From Bernardetia sp. ABR2-2B (GTDB lineage Bacteria; Bacteroidota; Bacteroidia; Cytophagales; Bernardetiaceae): DNA of 64,000 nt. The stretch spans positions 2,283,293-2,347,292 of the forward strand of contig NZ_CP147020.1 in the NCBI RefSeq assembly GCF_037126435.1, read 5' to 3'. Of this stretch, positions 34,302-43,900 are shown one piece after another (position 1 is the first letter of the stretch; every line of letters starts with the position of its first letter). A program made the position numbers and the translations under genes. The notes under the pieces were generated by a model. It did no database searches, had not been told where the DNA came from, and saw only the letters and a program-made list of their open reading frames with translations.

Positions 34302-34793
34302 ATGGAACTAATTGGAAGAATTAACAGAAAAAAAATATACTACATTCAAGTTAGAAATAATCCTAATTGGGAATCTAATTTACCAAAAAACGATTGGATT
34401 GCTTTTACTGTTGCTAATAAAGAAGACGAAGAATTAATCCCATCAGTAGTGAAAATTTGTATAGATAAAAATGTTGCTTATACTTCTAGCACTGGAGAAG
34501 CTGCTCATCATACAGAAGACTATTTTGATGAAGAAATAGCATGGAATATGGTAGACTATGAATTAAAAACTAAGAAAGAATTTGATAGTGAAAATCTAAC
34601 TCCTACTATATCTGATGAGAATTTTGAAGATTCATTTTGGTTCACTTATACTTCAATTTACGATGATAATTTTCTTATTGATAAAATAGTTTGCATTGAT
34701 TTTACAACGCAAAAAATCAAAAATCAGTTAATTGAATTGATAGAGAAAGTTAATAATGGTTTTATTCTGAATAATAAACCTAATGAGTCATAG
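34302..34793 (+). CDS. Cytoplasmic protein of unknown function
   Basis: A 163-residue acidic protein without signal peptide or membrane segment. I recognise no family. Visible features are VRNNPNWESNLPKNDWIAF near the start, a region with TSSTGEAAHHTEDYFDEEIAW (two adjacent His, several acidic residues) and a C-terminal helical stretch (IKNQLIELIEKVNNGF). It starts 22 bases after ribF and is probably cotranscribed, but a link to flavin metabolism is not supported by the sequence. Confidence 0.55.
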   Translation: MELIGRINRKKIYYIQVRNNPNWESNLPKNDWIAFTVANKEDEELIPSVVKICIDKNVAYTSSTGEAAHHTEDYFDEEIAWNMVDYELKTKKEFDSENLTPTISDENFEDSFWFTYTSIYDDNFLIDKIVCIDFTTQKIKNQLIELIEKVNNGFILNNKPNES

Positions 34794-34854
34794 AGTATAA
34801 AACCTACCTCCTCAAAATATTCCATAGTTGCATTGGCTTTGTGTTCTACAAAAC

Positions 34855-36219
34855 TCATTCAATAATTTTCATTTCTACCCTTCTATTTTTTTGTCTTGAT
34901 GCTTCACTATTATTTTCTGAAATAGGTCTCGTTCCTCCATACGCTTTTGTCTCTATTCTTTTTGCTTCTATATTTTTTCTCATTAAATAAAGTTTGACAG
35001 CATCGGCTCTCTCTTGTGAGAGCTTGTAATTGAGCATCGCATCTCCTGCTGTATCGGTGTGTCCTGAAAGTTCGATTCTGACATTTTGATTTTCTTTCAT
35101 AAACTCAACCAATTCAGAAATTCCTGTTGTATCATTAAAAATAGCTGTTGCCCTTTCAAAACCAATATGCAGACGAACAACATCTCCCTTTTTTATGGAA
35201 GTCGTTCCTAATCGAAACTCTCCTTCTGGAAGTGTTTGAAGTTGAGATAATTTGACTAATCCTTGTCCAAATGTACCTGCCCAAACTGTTTTGTCCTTTG
35301 GGTTTTGAGCTAGTGTACTGACCATTGTAGAAGGAAAAGCAGAGTTTTGAGGATTAAAAACAGTCCAGCGATTATTTTCGAAGAGGGACAAACCACTAAA
35401 AGAAGCTACCCACAAACTCTTATCTGTTGGTAACATTGTTCTGAACTGATAATGCACATCTTTAGACAGCTGTTGCTTTTTTCCTCCTATAAAAAACTGT
35501 GCTCTACTTTCTAAAGTAGAACTAATGAGTAACTCATTTTGAGAAGAGAAAGCAATAGAATTGATAGGTTGGTCTTTCAGCGAGGGATAGATTTTCAAAC
35601 GATTATCTTCCTCTAATGTATAAAGACCTCTTTCAGTAGCTATCCATTTTGTATTATTTTTATCAATGGCAATATCAAAAACCCGTGTAAATGCAATTCT
35701 TTCTACACTAATTAAGAGTCTGAACTTAGAATCAATTCGGAAAAGTCCTTCTTCTTCTGTTCCTACCCAAATTGTTTTGTTTTGGTCTTCTACAATTGAA
35801 AGAACCGTGTTTTTGTTCGACTTTGAAGGAACTTGTAGATGATAAAATTTTCCTTCTGCATCTATTTTATAAATTCCTGCTCCGTAAGTACCAATATATT
35901 TATCGCCATCTTTTCCAATAGCAATACACTTTATACCATAATCTTTTAATTCCGAATTTTTGGGAGTATAAATAGTGGAGTCTTTTTCAGCCCAATGAAC
36001 TAGTCCTCCTCCTGTTGCTATCCAAAGCGAATTATCTCTTTCATCAAAAGCTAAATCATTGATAAAATTATGAGGAATAGAAGAATTTTTATCACTATAA
36101 TTATCAAAATGCCAAGCTGGTGTAACTTGTGCAAGACTAGAGGATATAAAAATAGGATATAAAAACAATAAAAAAACAGCCTTTAAAAAGGTTTTACAAG
36201 AGAAAATATGGTTATTCAT
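34855..36219 (-). CDS. OmpA-family protein with two-component-regulator-type propeller
   Basis: A 454-residue envelope protein. I chose the start at 36219 because it gives a normal signal peptide (KAVFLLFLYPIFISSSLAQ); the frame is open to an ATG at 36255, which would add 12 residues. Propeller repeats of the ligand-binding sensor type follow (LAFDERDNSLWIATGGGL, DKYIGTYGAGIYKID, NKTIWVGTEEEGLFRID, NTKWIATERGLYTLEED, DKTVWAGTFGQGLVKLS). A C-terminal OmpA domain (LSGHTDTAGDAMLNYKLSQ, ending NRRVEMKIIE) binds peptidoglycan. The union of this propeller, usually seen on hybrid sensor kinases, with OmpA suggests a periplasmic sensor or scaffold tied to the wall. Confidence 0.82.
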   Translation of the reverse strand: MNNHIFSCKTFLKAVFLLFLYPIFISSSLAQVTPAWHFDNYSDKNSSIPHNFINDLAFDERDNSLWIATGGGLVHWAEKDSTIYTPKNSELKDYGIKCIAIGKDGDKYIGTYGAGIYKIDAEGKFYHLQVPSKSNKNTVLSIVEDQNKTIWVGTEEEGLFRIDSKFRLLISVERIAFTRVFDIAIDKNNTKWIATERGLYTLEEDNRLKIYPSLKDQPINSIAFSSQNELLISSTLESRAQFFIGGKKQQLSKDVHYQFRTMLPTDKSLWVASFSGLSLFENNRWTVFNPQNSAFPSTMVSTLAQNPKDKTVWAGTFGQGLVKLSQLQTLPEGEFRLGTTSIKKGDVVRLHIGFERATAIFNDTTGISELVEFMKENQNVRIELSGHTDTAGDAMLNYKLSQERADAVKLYLMRKNIEAKRIETKAYGGTRPISENNSEASRQKNRRVEMKIIE

Positions 36220-36345
36220 CACGAAGAAGAAATTATTATTTTTTGGATAGGTCATTTTATGATAGAATAACGTATTTTTTCTATCAATTTATATTTTTAT
36301 AGAATTTTTATCGTGTTTTAACCTACTAAGATAGTAAAGAGAACA

Positions 36346-37209
36346 TTAGTTCTTTATTGCAAATTTGTATCTATCACTTAGTATTCTATCTCCGTGACGC
36401 ACTTGAAAATAATATTCTTTTACTCCGAAAGTAGAAGCAGCTTGTTTCCATTCTACTCGTTTGTATTCTGTATCAAAAACTTCATCTTGACAATAAACAG
36501 GAGCTTGACTTCCTTCTTCAAACAGACAAAGAGTAAGTGTTGCTTGATTTGGATTTCCGTCTAATTTGAAAAAATTCAAATCTAAATCAATAATTATTTG
36601 TCCGATATCAGATTGTGGATACGTTCCATCTTCTTCTACCAAAAGCAGTTTTGGACTATAACCATTATCTTTTTTACGACTGGCTTCCAAATCTTTTTTA
36701 TCTCTATAATAACAATCGAACTTATTGAAAGGAGGTATTTTATCGATAATATCAGTCAGTCCGTCCATCACTTCATTTACTTCATTCATCTGCTTCAATT
36801 GTTTTATTTTATTGACAATGAACTCATTATCTTCACGAAGTTTACGTTTTTCTTCTCTTATTTCAGCTACTCGCTTGTCTTCTAAAGCCAAATAACGGTA
36901 TTCTTTAAATTCTTTTTCCTTTTTAGACAAAGCTCCTTGATAACTTTTAATTGCCTTTTGAAGCTCTTGCGCTTTTCCCTTTAGCTCACTAGCTTCTTGG
37001 CTAGAGGATTCTCGGTTTTTGGCAAGCGCACGAATAGTTTGTTCTAAAGTATCGATACGGCGTTTCATCGTTTCGATTTCGGTATCTTGTTCTTTAATAA
37101 TTTCTCTTGATTCATTGAGAGCTTCTTCTTTTGTGTCGTTACAAGAAGTAAAAAATATACCCGAAAATAAAAAAACAGGAAAGAATAAAAGGTAAATATA
37201 TTTTTGCAT
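36346..37209 (-). CDS. Coiled-coil lipoprotein
   Basis: A 287-residue putative lipoprotein: signal ending FSGIFFTSC, then a long predicted coiled-coil (residues ~30-145, rich in Glu, Lys, Arg with heptad-like spacing, e.g. RIDTLEQTIRALAKNRES) and a globular C-terminal domain (~150-287) with DIGQIIIDLDLNFFKLDG and a final KEYYFQVRHGDRILSDRY. The role is unknown; a structural or spacer role in the periplasm is plausible. It lies 126 bases upstream of the OmpA/propeller gene on the same strand. Confidence 0.65.
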   Translation of the reverse strand: MQKYIYLLFFPVFLFSGIFFTSCNDTKEEALNESREIIKEQDTEIETMKRRIDTLEQTIRALAKNRESSSQEASELKGKAQELQKAIKSYQGALSKKEKEFKEYRYLALEDKRVAEIREEKRKLREDNEFIVNKIKQLKQMNEVNEVMDGLTDIIDKIPPFNKFDCYYRDKKDLEASRKKDNGYSPKLLLVEEDGTYPQSDIGQIIIDLDLNFFKLDGNPNQATLTLCLFEEGSQAPVYCQDEVFDTEYKRVEWKQAASTFGVKEYYFQVRHGDRILSDRYKFAIKN

Positions 37210-37416
37210 TGCGTTGAATTCAGATTTTTGAAGAGAAATTTTTGTAGAAATACAAATCCCTAACAGTATTTTTTTTGATTAGTAAGACAAAGTTACTATT
37301 CGTTATGCGTTAAAAAAAATATCTATTCTTATTTGAAAAGCTTAATTTTGATATTTTTTGCATTTTAACTCCAAAATACGCAAAATCTATTAGTTTGAAA
37401 ATAATTTTGAGTAAAG

Positions 37417-37455
37417 AAAAACCCTTTTCTGATTTTTTTATCAAAAAAGGATTTT
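37417..37455 (-). terminator. Terminator-like hairpin after the GH108-like gene
   Basis: Arms CCTTTTCTGAT (37423-37433) and ATCAAAAAAGG (37440-37450) pair with one mismatch; flanking A and T runs extend the stem. It lies 45 bases beyond the stop of the minus-strand gene at 37497. The rest of the 287-base gap (37210-37496) is AT-rich without visible features. Confidence 0.55.
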
Positions 37456-37496
37456 ATTCTGTCAAGAAAGACAAGAGTCAAACTATACACCTACTA

Positions 37497-38456
37497 TTAC
37501 CTATCATTTTCGGAGCTTACCACAATTCGAACTCCATTTTCTTCTGTATCACTAATTGTCTTTATTTCATCATCTTTCATTACCGATGCTACATTTTCTT
37601 TACGTTTTGTGGTATCTCCACTTCTTGGAGTTTGAAGAGGAACAGAACTAACAACTATTTTAACTTCCGAATCGTCCTCTAAATTATTTTGAGTTTGAGA
37701 AGAATTCGTTTCTTTGCTTTGTTCGTTTTGTGATGTTTTAGTAGAATCATATTCTAATAACTCTTCTATCGGAACTTTAGTGTCTTTATAAGTATCAACT
37801 TTATTGGTAGGCTTATCTTCTCCTAGAAAAGATTCAAACTTCTGATGAAAGTCATTTGCTCTTTTCAGAAGTCCTTTTCTATATATTCTCATCGAAGCAG
37901 AAGCTGTTTTGTTATAAATATAGTTTTTACGCTGTTTTAAAAGCCAATCCCACATTTGTTTTTTAGGTTGAGATTCGATGGCTTTTATGGTTTGTGCATT
38001 TAACTTTCCTGTTACTTTTAGCCCTTTAAAGCCATCAGCTTTCAAACGTTGTTGAAAATATCTAATTGAAGTAGGAGCAGCATAATACATTTCAGCAAAA
38101 AAAGCAGCAATTGCTAAGTCCTCCACGCCGTTTGCACCCGACATATACCAAAACTGTTCACGAATCTTGAAAACATCATCATTTGTCAGATTCCTAAAAC
38201 GCTGAACAGTTGAAGGGATTCTGAATGTATCTGCCATTGCCAAAAAAGTCTTCCATTCTACACTCCTGCTCACATAACGATAACTATTTACATCCTCTGG
38301 ATTTGGGCGAATAGTATCAATTTTATTTCCTTCATACTTTTCTACATGGGTAATCCAAGCATTGTATGTTTGTTTGTGTGACTGACTTACCTTTATGATT
38401 CCATAAGCAGCTACTGAAGAAATAGAAGCAATAAAGAGAATGAGAAGAGTTTTCAT
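37497..38456 (-). CDS. GH108-like / peptidoglycan-binding protein
   Basis: A 319-residue exported or membrane-anchored protein (hydrophobic N-terminus LLILFIASISSVAAYGII). Residues ~30-190 resemble GH108-type phage or secretion-activator muramidases: HVEKYEGNKID near the expected catalytic glutamate (E41 or so), DDVFKIREQFWYMSGANG, LAIAAFFAEMYYAAPTSIRYFQQRLKADG, and then VTGKLNAQTIKAIES of the linked peptidoglycan-binding part. The usual NDPxDxGG stretch after the glutamate is not kept, so activity is doubtful. A ~100-residue Ser/Thr/Asp-rich tail follows. Proteins of this class cut or bind murein. Confidence 0.6.
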   Translation of the reverse strand: MKTLLILFIASISSVAAYGIIKVSQSHKQTYNAWITHVEKYEGNKIDTIRPNPEDVNSYRYVSRSVEWKTFLAMADTFRIPSTVQRFRNLTNDDVFKIREQFWYMSGANGVEDLAIAAFFAEMYYAAPTSIRYFQQRLKADGFKGLKVTGKLNAQTIKAIESQPKKQMWDWLLKQRKNYIYNKTASASMRIYRKGLLKRANDFHQKFESFLGEDKPTNKVDTYKDTKVPIEELLEYDSTKTSQNEQSKETNSSQTQNNLEDDSEVKIVVSSVPLQTPRSGDTTKRKENVASVMKDDEIKTISDTEENGVRIVVSSENDR

Positions 38457-38583
38457 TAGTTTTTAGTTTAAGAAATGGAGTTGTGATATTTTGATTTCTT
38501 AACAGAAACGATTTTTTGAGTAGAAAAGTTTTTTATTGTGTACTTCCCTTTAGGTCGAAAACTATTTTTGTTCTATAATAAAA

Positions 38584-38624
38584 AAAGCACAATCATCATT
38601 TATAAAAAATAACAATTGTGCTTT
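38584..38624 (-). terminator. Terminator after the M16 peptidase gene
   Basis: Perfect arms AAAGCACAAT (38584-38593) and ATTGTGCTTT (38615-38624). On the minus strand a T-run follows. It lies 34 bases beyond the M16 gene's stop. Confidence 0.7.
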
Positions 38625-38657
38625 ATGTTTTTCTAATTCGATATTCTAAATCAAATC

Positions 38658-41564
38658 TTACTCTCCCTTATCTTCTTCTGTTGTAGTTTCAGGAAGTAAA
38701 ACAGCTTTAATATATGCTTTTGTATCCAAATATTTCTTAGCTGCATTTTGTACATCTTCTACCGTCAAGTCGTTCAAAATAGATTTGTTTTTCTCTATAC
38801 TTTCAGGAGTTTCATTGTAATAATAAAGCCCTTGAAGTGTAGAAAGCCAGTATTTATTTTGCGTTTGTTCGACCTCGTTCTTACGTTTTTCAGCTTCTTT
38901 GAATTTCTCCAAATCAGTCTTATCAACATCTCCATTACGTAATTTATCTACCTCTTCGATAGAAGCAGCAATCAAATCATCAACGTTTTCAGGTGCACAA
39001 GGAAATGTAATCATTACGTTATAATTCGGAACAGGATATTTATCAACGCTTGTATAAGCACCAGCAGAATAAACGCCTCCTTTTTCTTCACGCAACTTTT
39101 CAATAAGTTTGAAGCGCAAAAGACCTGCAAGAGCATTCAATGAAGCTTCATCTTTTGGATTGTATTGCTTCATTTCTCCAGCAAAAGAAAGACGAACATT
39201 ACTCTGTGGCTCTGAACCTTTTTTATAGATTTTTTCTACCATTCCTTTTGGCGAACGAATACCTAAATCTTTGAAGTTTTCTTTTTTATCTGTTGATGGA
39301 AGCGTTGCAATATAAGTTTCTAAAAGAGACTTCATTTTTTCTTCATCAAAGTTTCCTACAAAGAAAAATGTAAAATCAGCAGCATTTGCAAAACGTTCGT
39401 TATACATTTTATAAGCCGATTGCCAATCTGTTTTTTCTAGCTCTTCTACTTTTGGAAAACCACTACGAATACTTCCATTTGCCATCAATTGGCTATATTG
39501 GTCATAAAAATAATAGTTTGGATTAGAAGCCAAGTTTTGATAAAAACCTTTTTGAGTGGCTACAAAAGAAGCAACGGCATCTTTGTCTTGACGAGGGCTA
39601 GTGAAATAAAGGTGCATTAATTGAAGTGCAGTTTCCAAATCTTCTGGCGAAGTGCTTCCTCTCATTCCTTCTGAATATTGAGAAATATAAGGACTAATAC
39701 GAATCGTTTTCCCAGTCATAAATTTGTCCATATCCGAACCAGAAAGCTCTCCAATTCCAGATTGAGCAATGATAGCAGGAATATTAGAAACAGCAATGTA
39801 ATCTTTATCTTCATATAAAGAATGTCCACCCATACTGTATGCAGAAACCAAAATCTCATCATTTTTGAAATCTGTTTTCTTCAAAATTACTTTTGCACCA
39901 TTCGAAAGAGTAAACTCTGTATAACCCATTTTTTCATTGCTTACTTCGTTGGTAATGCTTCCTTTTTTAGGAATGTTTACTTCTTCGATAAGTGAAGTAG
40001 CAATTTCTTTTTCCTTATAAGCTTTCAAGTCAGCCTTTGCAGCTTCATTCCAAATACTTACTAATTTATCATCACTAGGAAGATTTACACCTTCTTTTTC
40101 CATTCCTGTTAAGACAGCAACACGATTTTCTTCTGTTACCCAACTTTTAGCCATTTGATTCACTTGCTCTAAAGTAATAGAAGGAAGGTTTTTTTCCAAG
40201 AACTCATATTCAAATTTTGCACTCGGAATTGGCTGATTTTCTAAGTAATTGTAAACATAACTCATTACAATTCTTTTTGATTCAGTCTTATCTTGTTCTT
40301 TGTAGGCTTTTTCATAACGTTTCGAAACTTGCTTTTTGGCTCTGTCTAATTCAGAAGTAGTAAAACCAAATCTTTTCATACGCTCAAATTCTTGCGTAAT
40401 TGTAGAAAGTCCACCTTCAATATTATCTTCACGAAGTCCTGCATAGAGTTGAAGTGCATCCAAATCACGTCCAATCATATCACCTTGAAAAGCAAAACTA
40501 TATAAAAACGGAGGACTTGCTTGTTTTTGTAATTCCTCAAAACGAGCATTAAGCATTGTAGTAATAAGTTCACTTGTATAATTTTCTTTCAAGTCAGCAT
40601 AGGTAGTAACTGCTTTTTTAGGCATTTTATAATACAATTGCAATTGAATAGCTGTTGCTTCTTTATCTGAAACTACTTTTGCCAATGGCTCTTTATTCAA
40701 AGGCGTTTTGAAGTTTTTGCGCTCTGCTGGATTTTTTACTTTTGGAATACTTCCAAATGTTTCTTTGATTTTGGCTTCCATTTCTGCCACATCAATATCT
40801 CCAACAGCTACGATTGCCATAAGGTCTGGACGATACCATTTTTTATAAAAATTACGGATAGTTTCGTATTTGAAACTTTCCAAAATTTCTTTTTTACCGA
40901 TTGGCAAACGCTCTGCATAATGCGAACCTTTCAAAAGAGTAGGGAAATATTTTGTACGCATACGCTCATTTGCTCCCTTTCCTCTACGCCACTCTTCGAT
41001 AACAACGCCACGTTCTTTATCAATTTCTTCGTCTTCAAATAAAACGCCACTTGCCCAATCTTTCAAAATCAAAAGACCTTTATCTACATATCCTGCACTG
41101 TCAGTTGGAATAGGCAACATATAAACAGTCTCATCAAAAGAAGTATAAGCATTGAGGTCTGCACCAAAACGAACACCCATTGTTTCCAAGTTATCAATCA
41201 AGTCATTTTTCTTGAAATTTGTTGTTCCATTAAATGCCATGTGTTCGGTAAAGTGAGCCAAACCCTGTTGGTCTTCATCTTCTAAAATAGAACCTGCATT
41301 AACAGCCAAACGAAGCTCAACACGATTTGCAGGCATTGCATTTTTATGAATGTAGTATTTCATTCCATTTGAAAGTGTTCCTACTTTGACATTTTCGTCA
41401 ATTGGAATAGGCATTTTCATTTCAGCACCTGCTGTTTTTTCTTCTACTTTTGCACCTTCCGTATCCGTAGTTTGTACAGTTGCTGTTTTACAAGCAAAGA
41501 AGGTAGTCAAAAATAAGGCTGAAACAGTACCTACTTTTAGGTACGATTTTAATGAGTTTATCAT
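38658..41564 (-). CDS. M16 family zinc metallopeptidase, lipoprotein
   Basis: A 968-residue insulinase-type peptidase. It starts with a lipoprotein signal (lipobox FFAC, C25). The inverted zinc motif H-x-x-E-H is at residues 104-108 (LAHFTEHMAFNG), and a second M16-like half follows from about residue 560, giving the two-domain clam-shell of pitrilysin-type enzymes. It would degrade peptides in the periplasm; the length is typical of the Bacteroidota proteins with two domain pairs. A possible role in clearing peptides from the neighbouring cluster is not supported, since it is 10 kb away and of a very common type. Confidence 0.9.
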   Translation of the reverse strand: MINSLKSYLKVGTVSALFLTTFFACKTATVQTTDTEGAKVEEKTAGAEMKMPIPIDENVKVGTLSNGMKYYIHKNAMPANRVELRLAVNAGSILEDEDQQGLAHFTEHMAFNGTTNFKKNDLIDNLETMGVRFGADLNAYTSFDETVYMLPIPTDSAGYVDKGLLILKDWASGVLFEDEEIDKERGVVIEEWRRGKGANERMRTKYFPTLLKGSHYAERLPIGKKEILESFKYETIRNFYKKWYRPDLMAIVAVGDIDVAEMEAKIKETFGSIPKVKNPAERKNFKTPLNKEPLAKVVSDKEATAIQLQLYYKMPKKAVTTYADLKENYTSELITTMLNARFEELQKQASPPFLYSFAFQGDMIGRDLDALQLYAGLREDNIEGGLSTITQEFERMKRFGFTTSELDRAKKQVSKRYEKAYKEQDKTESKRIVMSYVYNYLENQPIPSAKFEYEFLEKNLPSITLEQVNQMAKSWVTEENRVAVLTGMEKEGVNLPSDDKLVSIWNEAAKADLKAYKEKEIATSLIEEVNIPKKGSITNEVSNEKMGYTEFTLSNGAKVILKKTDFKNDEILVSAYSMGGHSLYEDKDYIAVSNIPAIIAQSGIGELSGSDMDKFMTGKTIRISPYISQYSEGMRGSTSPEDLETALQLMHLYFTSPRQDKDAVASFVATQKGFYQNLASNPNYYFYDQYSQLMANGSIRSGFPKVEELEKTDWQSAYKMYNERFANAADFTFFFVGNFDEEKMKSLLETYIATLPSTDKKENFKDLGIRSPKGMVEKIYKKGSEPQSNVRLSFAGEMKQYNPKDEASLNALAGLLRFKLIEKLREEKGGVYSAGAYTSVDKYPVPNYNVMITFPCAPENVDDLIAASIEEVDKLRNGDVDKTDLEKFKEAEKRKNEVEQTQNKYWLSTLQGLYYYNETPESIEKNKSILNDLTVEDVQNAAKKYLDTKAYIKAVLLPETTTEEDKGE

Positions 41565-41906
41565 TAGTTTAAAACAATTATGTTAGCGATTTAATTGACT
41601 TATTTAAGATAAATAAATGAACTAAACCTTAGAAAATTTATATAATTATGAATAATGACAAAGGTAAAATTCTTTTCTTAAAATGCAACTAAAAACTTAG
41701 TTAATTTTTGAAAAATACATACCTTTACTTTATTTTCTGCCTTGATTTATATATTTATACATTGATATTTACAAATTTGATAAGAGTTCTAATTAAAATA
41801 CTATAAAACAACAAACCATTTGAAAAGCATAGAGTTTCATTTATAGAATTATGAAAATGAATGATTCTATTTTTTTAATATTGTTTTACTCAAATTTTTT
41901 AATCTT
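41565..41906. other. Intergenic region between divergent M16 and SDR genes
   Basis: About 340 AT-rich bases between divergent genes. It must hold both promoters. I see no clear TAnnTTTG element near the SDR start, no stable hairpin and no small gene. Confidence 0.4.
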
Positions 41907-42698
41907 ATGTTTAGTTTAAAAGGAAAATCTATTATTATCACAGGTGGCGCAATGGGACTTGGTTATGCTACTGCTGAACTTTTTGCAGAGCAAGGCGCAT
42001 ATCTTACACTAGTTGATTATAATGAAGAAAAGTTAGAAGAAGCAAAAAAAGGACTGTCTGAGAAATATTCAAGTGCCAAAATATTGACTGTCATTGCAGA
42101 TGTATCGAAAGAAGAACAAGTAAAAAACTATGTAAATAAAGCTGTTGAAGAATACTCTCGTATAGATGGTCTTTACAACAATGCAGGTATTGAAGGTGAA
42201 ACGTCTCTTTTGACAGAATATGATATGGATTCTTTCAAAAAAGTTATCGATATCAATCTTATGGGAGTCTATTACGGAATGCGTTACGTAATTCCTATTA
42301 TGAAAAAGCAAAAATACGGTAGAATTGTAAATGTAGCTTCAGTAGCTGGTATTCGTGGTGTAAAAAATGAAACCCCTTATGTAGCAAGTAAACATGCTGT
42401 TTCAGGCATGACAAAAAATGCAGCCCTAGAATATGGACAAGACGGAATTATGACAAATGCTATTGCCCCTGGTGCAATTGTAACACCTATGGTAGAAGAA
42501 GCATTTAAAAAGATTAATCCAGACGACCCAGAGTCTGCTAAAAAAGAATATGCAAAAGCAAATCCGACTTTAAAACTAGGTAAACCGAAAGATGTTGCTA
42601 CCTTAGTTGGTTTCCTTTTGAGTGAAGAGTGTAGTTATGTGAGTGGACAAACAATTGCTGTTGATGGTGGACAATCTAGTATTTATGGAGATGTATAA
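41907..42698 (+). CDS. Short-chain dehydrogenase/reductase (SDR)
   Basis: A 263-residue classical SDR: cofactor motif TGGAMGLGYATA, acidic residue at the end of beta-2 (LVDYNE), which favours NAD(H), NNAG (LYNNAGIEGE), catalytic Ser (VASVAG), Tyr and Lys (YVASKHA) and the final VSGQTIAVDGGQ. The sequence recalls levodione or glucose dehydrogenase types, but the substrate is unknown. It is transcribed alone and followed by a good terminator. Confidence 0.87.
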   Translation: MFSLKGKSIIITGGAMGLGYATAELFAEQGAYLTLVDYNEEKLEEAKKGLSEKYSSAKILTVIADVSKEEQVKNYVNKAVEEYSRIDGLYNNAGIEGETSLLTEYDMDSFKKVIDINLMGVYYGMRYVIPIMKKQKYGRIVNVASVAGIRGVKNETPYVASKHAVSGMTKNAALEYGQDGIMTNAIAPGAIVTPMVEEAFKKINPDDPESAKKEYAKANPTLKLGKPKDVATLVGFLLSEECSYVSGQTIAVDGGQSSIYGDV

Positions 42699-42725
42699 TA
42701 ATAAAAATATTTTACAGTAAATCAG

Positions 42726-42759
42726 AAAGCCATTTTTATTTTTTAGTAGAAATGGCTTT
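42726..42759. terminator. Bidirectional terminator between SDR and YeiH-type genes
   Basis: Perfect arms AAAGCCATTT (42726-42735) and AAATGGCTTT (42750-42759), 14-base loop, T-run on the plus strand. It separates two convergent genes. Confidence 0.75.
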
Positions 42760-42772
42760 TACTTTGTATCAT

Positions 42773-43762
42773 CTATAAAATTACAAGAATAGAACCCACA
42801 GAGATAAGAATCCATAAACTAACACCTAACACCAACGGTCGCCAACCTACTTTTTTGATTTTTTCGATAGATAAGCTAAGACCTATTAGAAAAAGCGTAG
42901 TAACAAGTAATTTTTTGGCAACCCAAACCAAATAAGGAGAATATTCTGCTACAAACGGAACATACGTATTTATCACAATAGCCACTACGAATAGTCCGAT
43001 AAAATAAGGAATTTTGATTTTTGGACTTGTTTTTTTTGTTTTGTTATTTTCTTCTGAATTTGCTTTTTCTGATTCAGAATTACTCTTTTCACTTTTTACA
43101 TAAAATTTTGTGATTAGAACAGAAAGCAAAACTAAAGGAATAATCCAAAGCGCACGAACGAGTTTTAGGGTAGTAGCAATTTTCAATGATTCATCACTAA
43201 AAGTTTCTGCTGCACCTACTACTGAACTGGTATCGTGAATCGCCACAGCCACCCACATGCCAAAGTCTTGAGGAGAAAGATTAAAAAAATGCCCCAAAAC
43301 AGGAAAAATAATTAGAGCAACAGAGTTAAGTAGAAAAACAACACCCAAAGAAACTGAAATATCAGCATTATCAGCATCAATGACAGGAGAAAAAGCAGCA
43401 ATAGCACTTCCACCACAAATAGCTGTTCCGACAGAAATAAGTTGAGTCAGTTTGTTTTCTACTTTTAGAATTTTACCTAAAAAAAGACCAATGCCTAGCG
43501 TCAGAAAAATACTGCTGACAACCAAACCAATTCCGTTCTGACTTGCCGAAATTGCCATTTGCAAATTGAGACCAAACCCCAAGCCCACCACAGCGACTTT
43601 TAAAAGTTGTTTGGTAGCTTTTGCTGTTTGGTCTGGAAAAGGATTTTTGAGAAAATGAGCAAATAAAAGTCCTGTTACTAGAGCAATAGGGCTATTGACA
43701 AAGGGAAGCCAACACGCTAAAAGACAGGCGATAAAAAGAATAGGAATGATTTGTTTTTTCAA
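42773..43762 (-). CDS. YeiH-type putative sulfate/anion exporter
   Basis: A 329-residue polytopic inner-membrane protein with about ten hydrophobic segments. It matches the UPF0324/YeiH family (PSE, putative sulfate exporter): SVGTAICGGSAIAAFSPVI, then VAIHDTSSVVGAA and LKLVRALWIIPLV. A charged loop of ~30 residues (SEKSNSESEKANSEENNK) interrupts the region before the last helices and is longer than usual. The transported ion is not proven for the family; sulfate, sulfite or taurine-derived sulfur have been proposed for relatives. Confidence 0.85.
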   Translation of the reverse strand: MKKQIIPILFIACLLACWLPFVNSPIALVTGLLFAHFLKNPFPDQTAKATKQLLKVAVVGLGFGLNLQMAISASQNGIGLVVSSIFLTLGIGLFLGKILKVENKLTQLISVGTAICGGSAIAAFSPVIDADNADISVSLGVVFLLNSVALIIFPVLGHFFNLSPQDFGMWVAVAIHDTSSVVGAAETFSDESLKIATTLKLVRALWIIPLVLLSVLITKFYVKSEKSNSESEKANSEENNKTKKTSPKIKIPYFIGLFVVAIVINTYVPFVAEYSPYLVWVAKKLLVTTLFLIGLSLSIEKIKKVGWRPLVLGVSLWILISVGSILVIL

Positions 43763-43900
43763 AATTGTTGTGTGTATGTAGGTGTAGTAAATAGACTACA
43801 AATTTACTCACTTTTAATCAAAGTCATTCCGTGTCGAATTTTTATTTACTAAGAAAAGTAATTGTTAATTTCATTAAACCTTATCACAATTATTTTGTAT

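Noticed and set aside
38658-41564. M16 peptidase as leader peptidase of the peptide system
   Set aside because: It is a common two-domain periplasmic enzyme 10 kb away with its own terminator, and the exporter already has an intact C39 peptidase.
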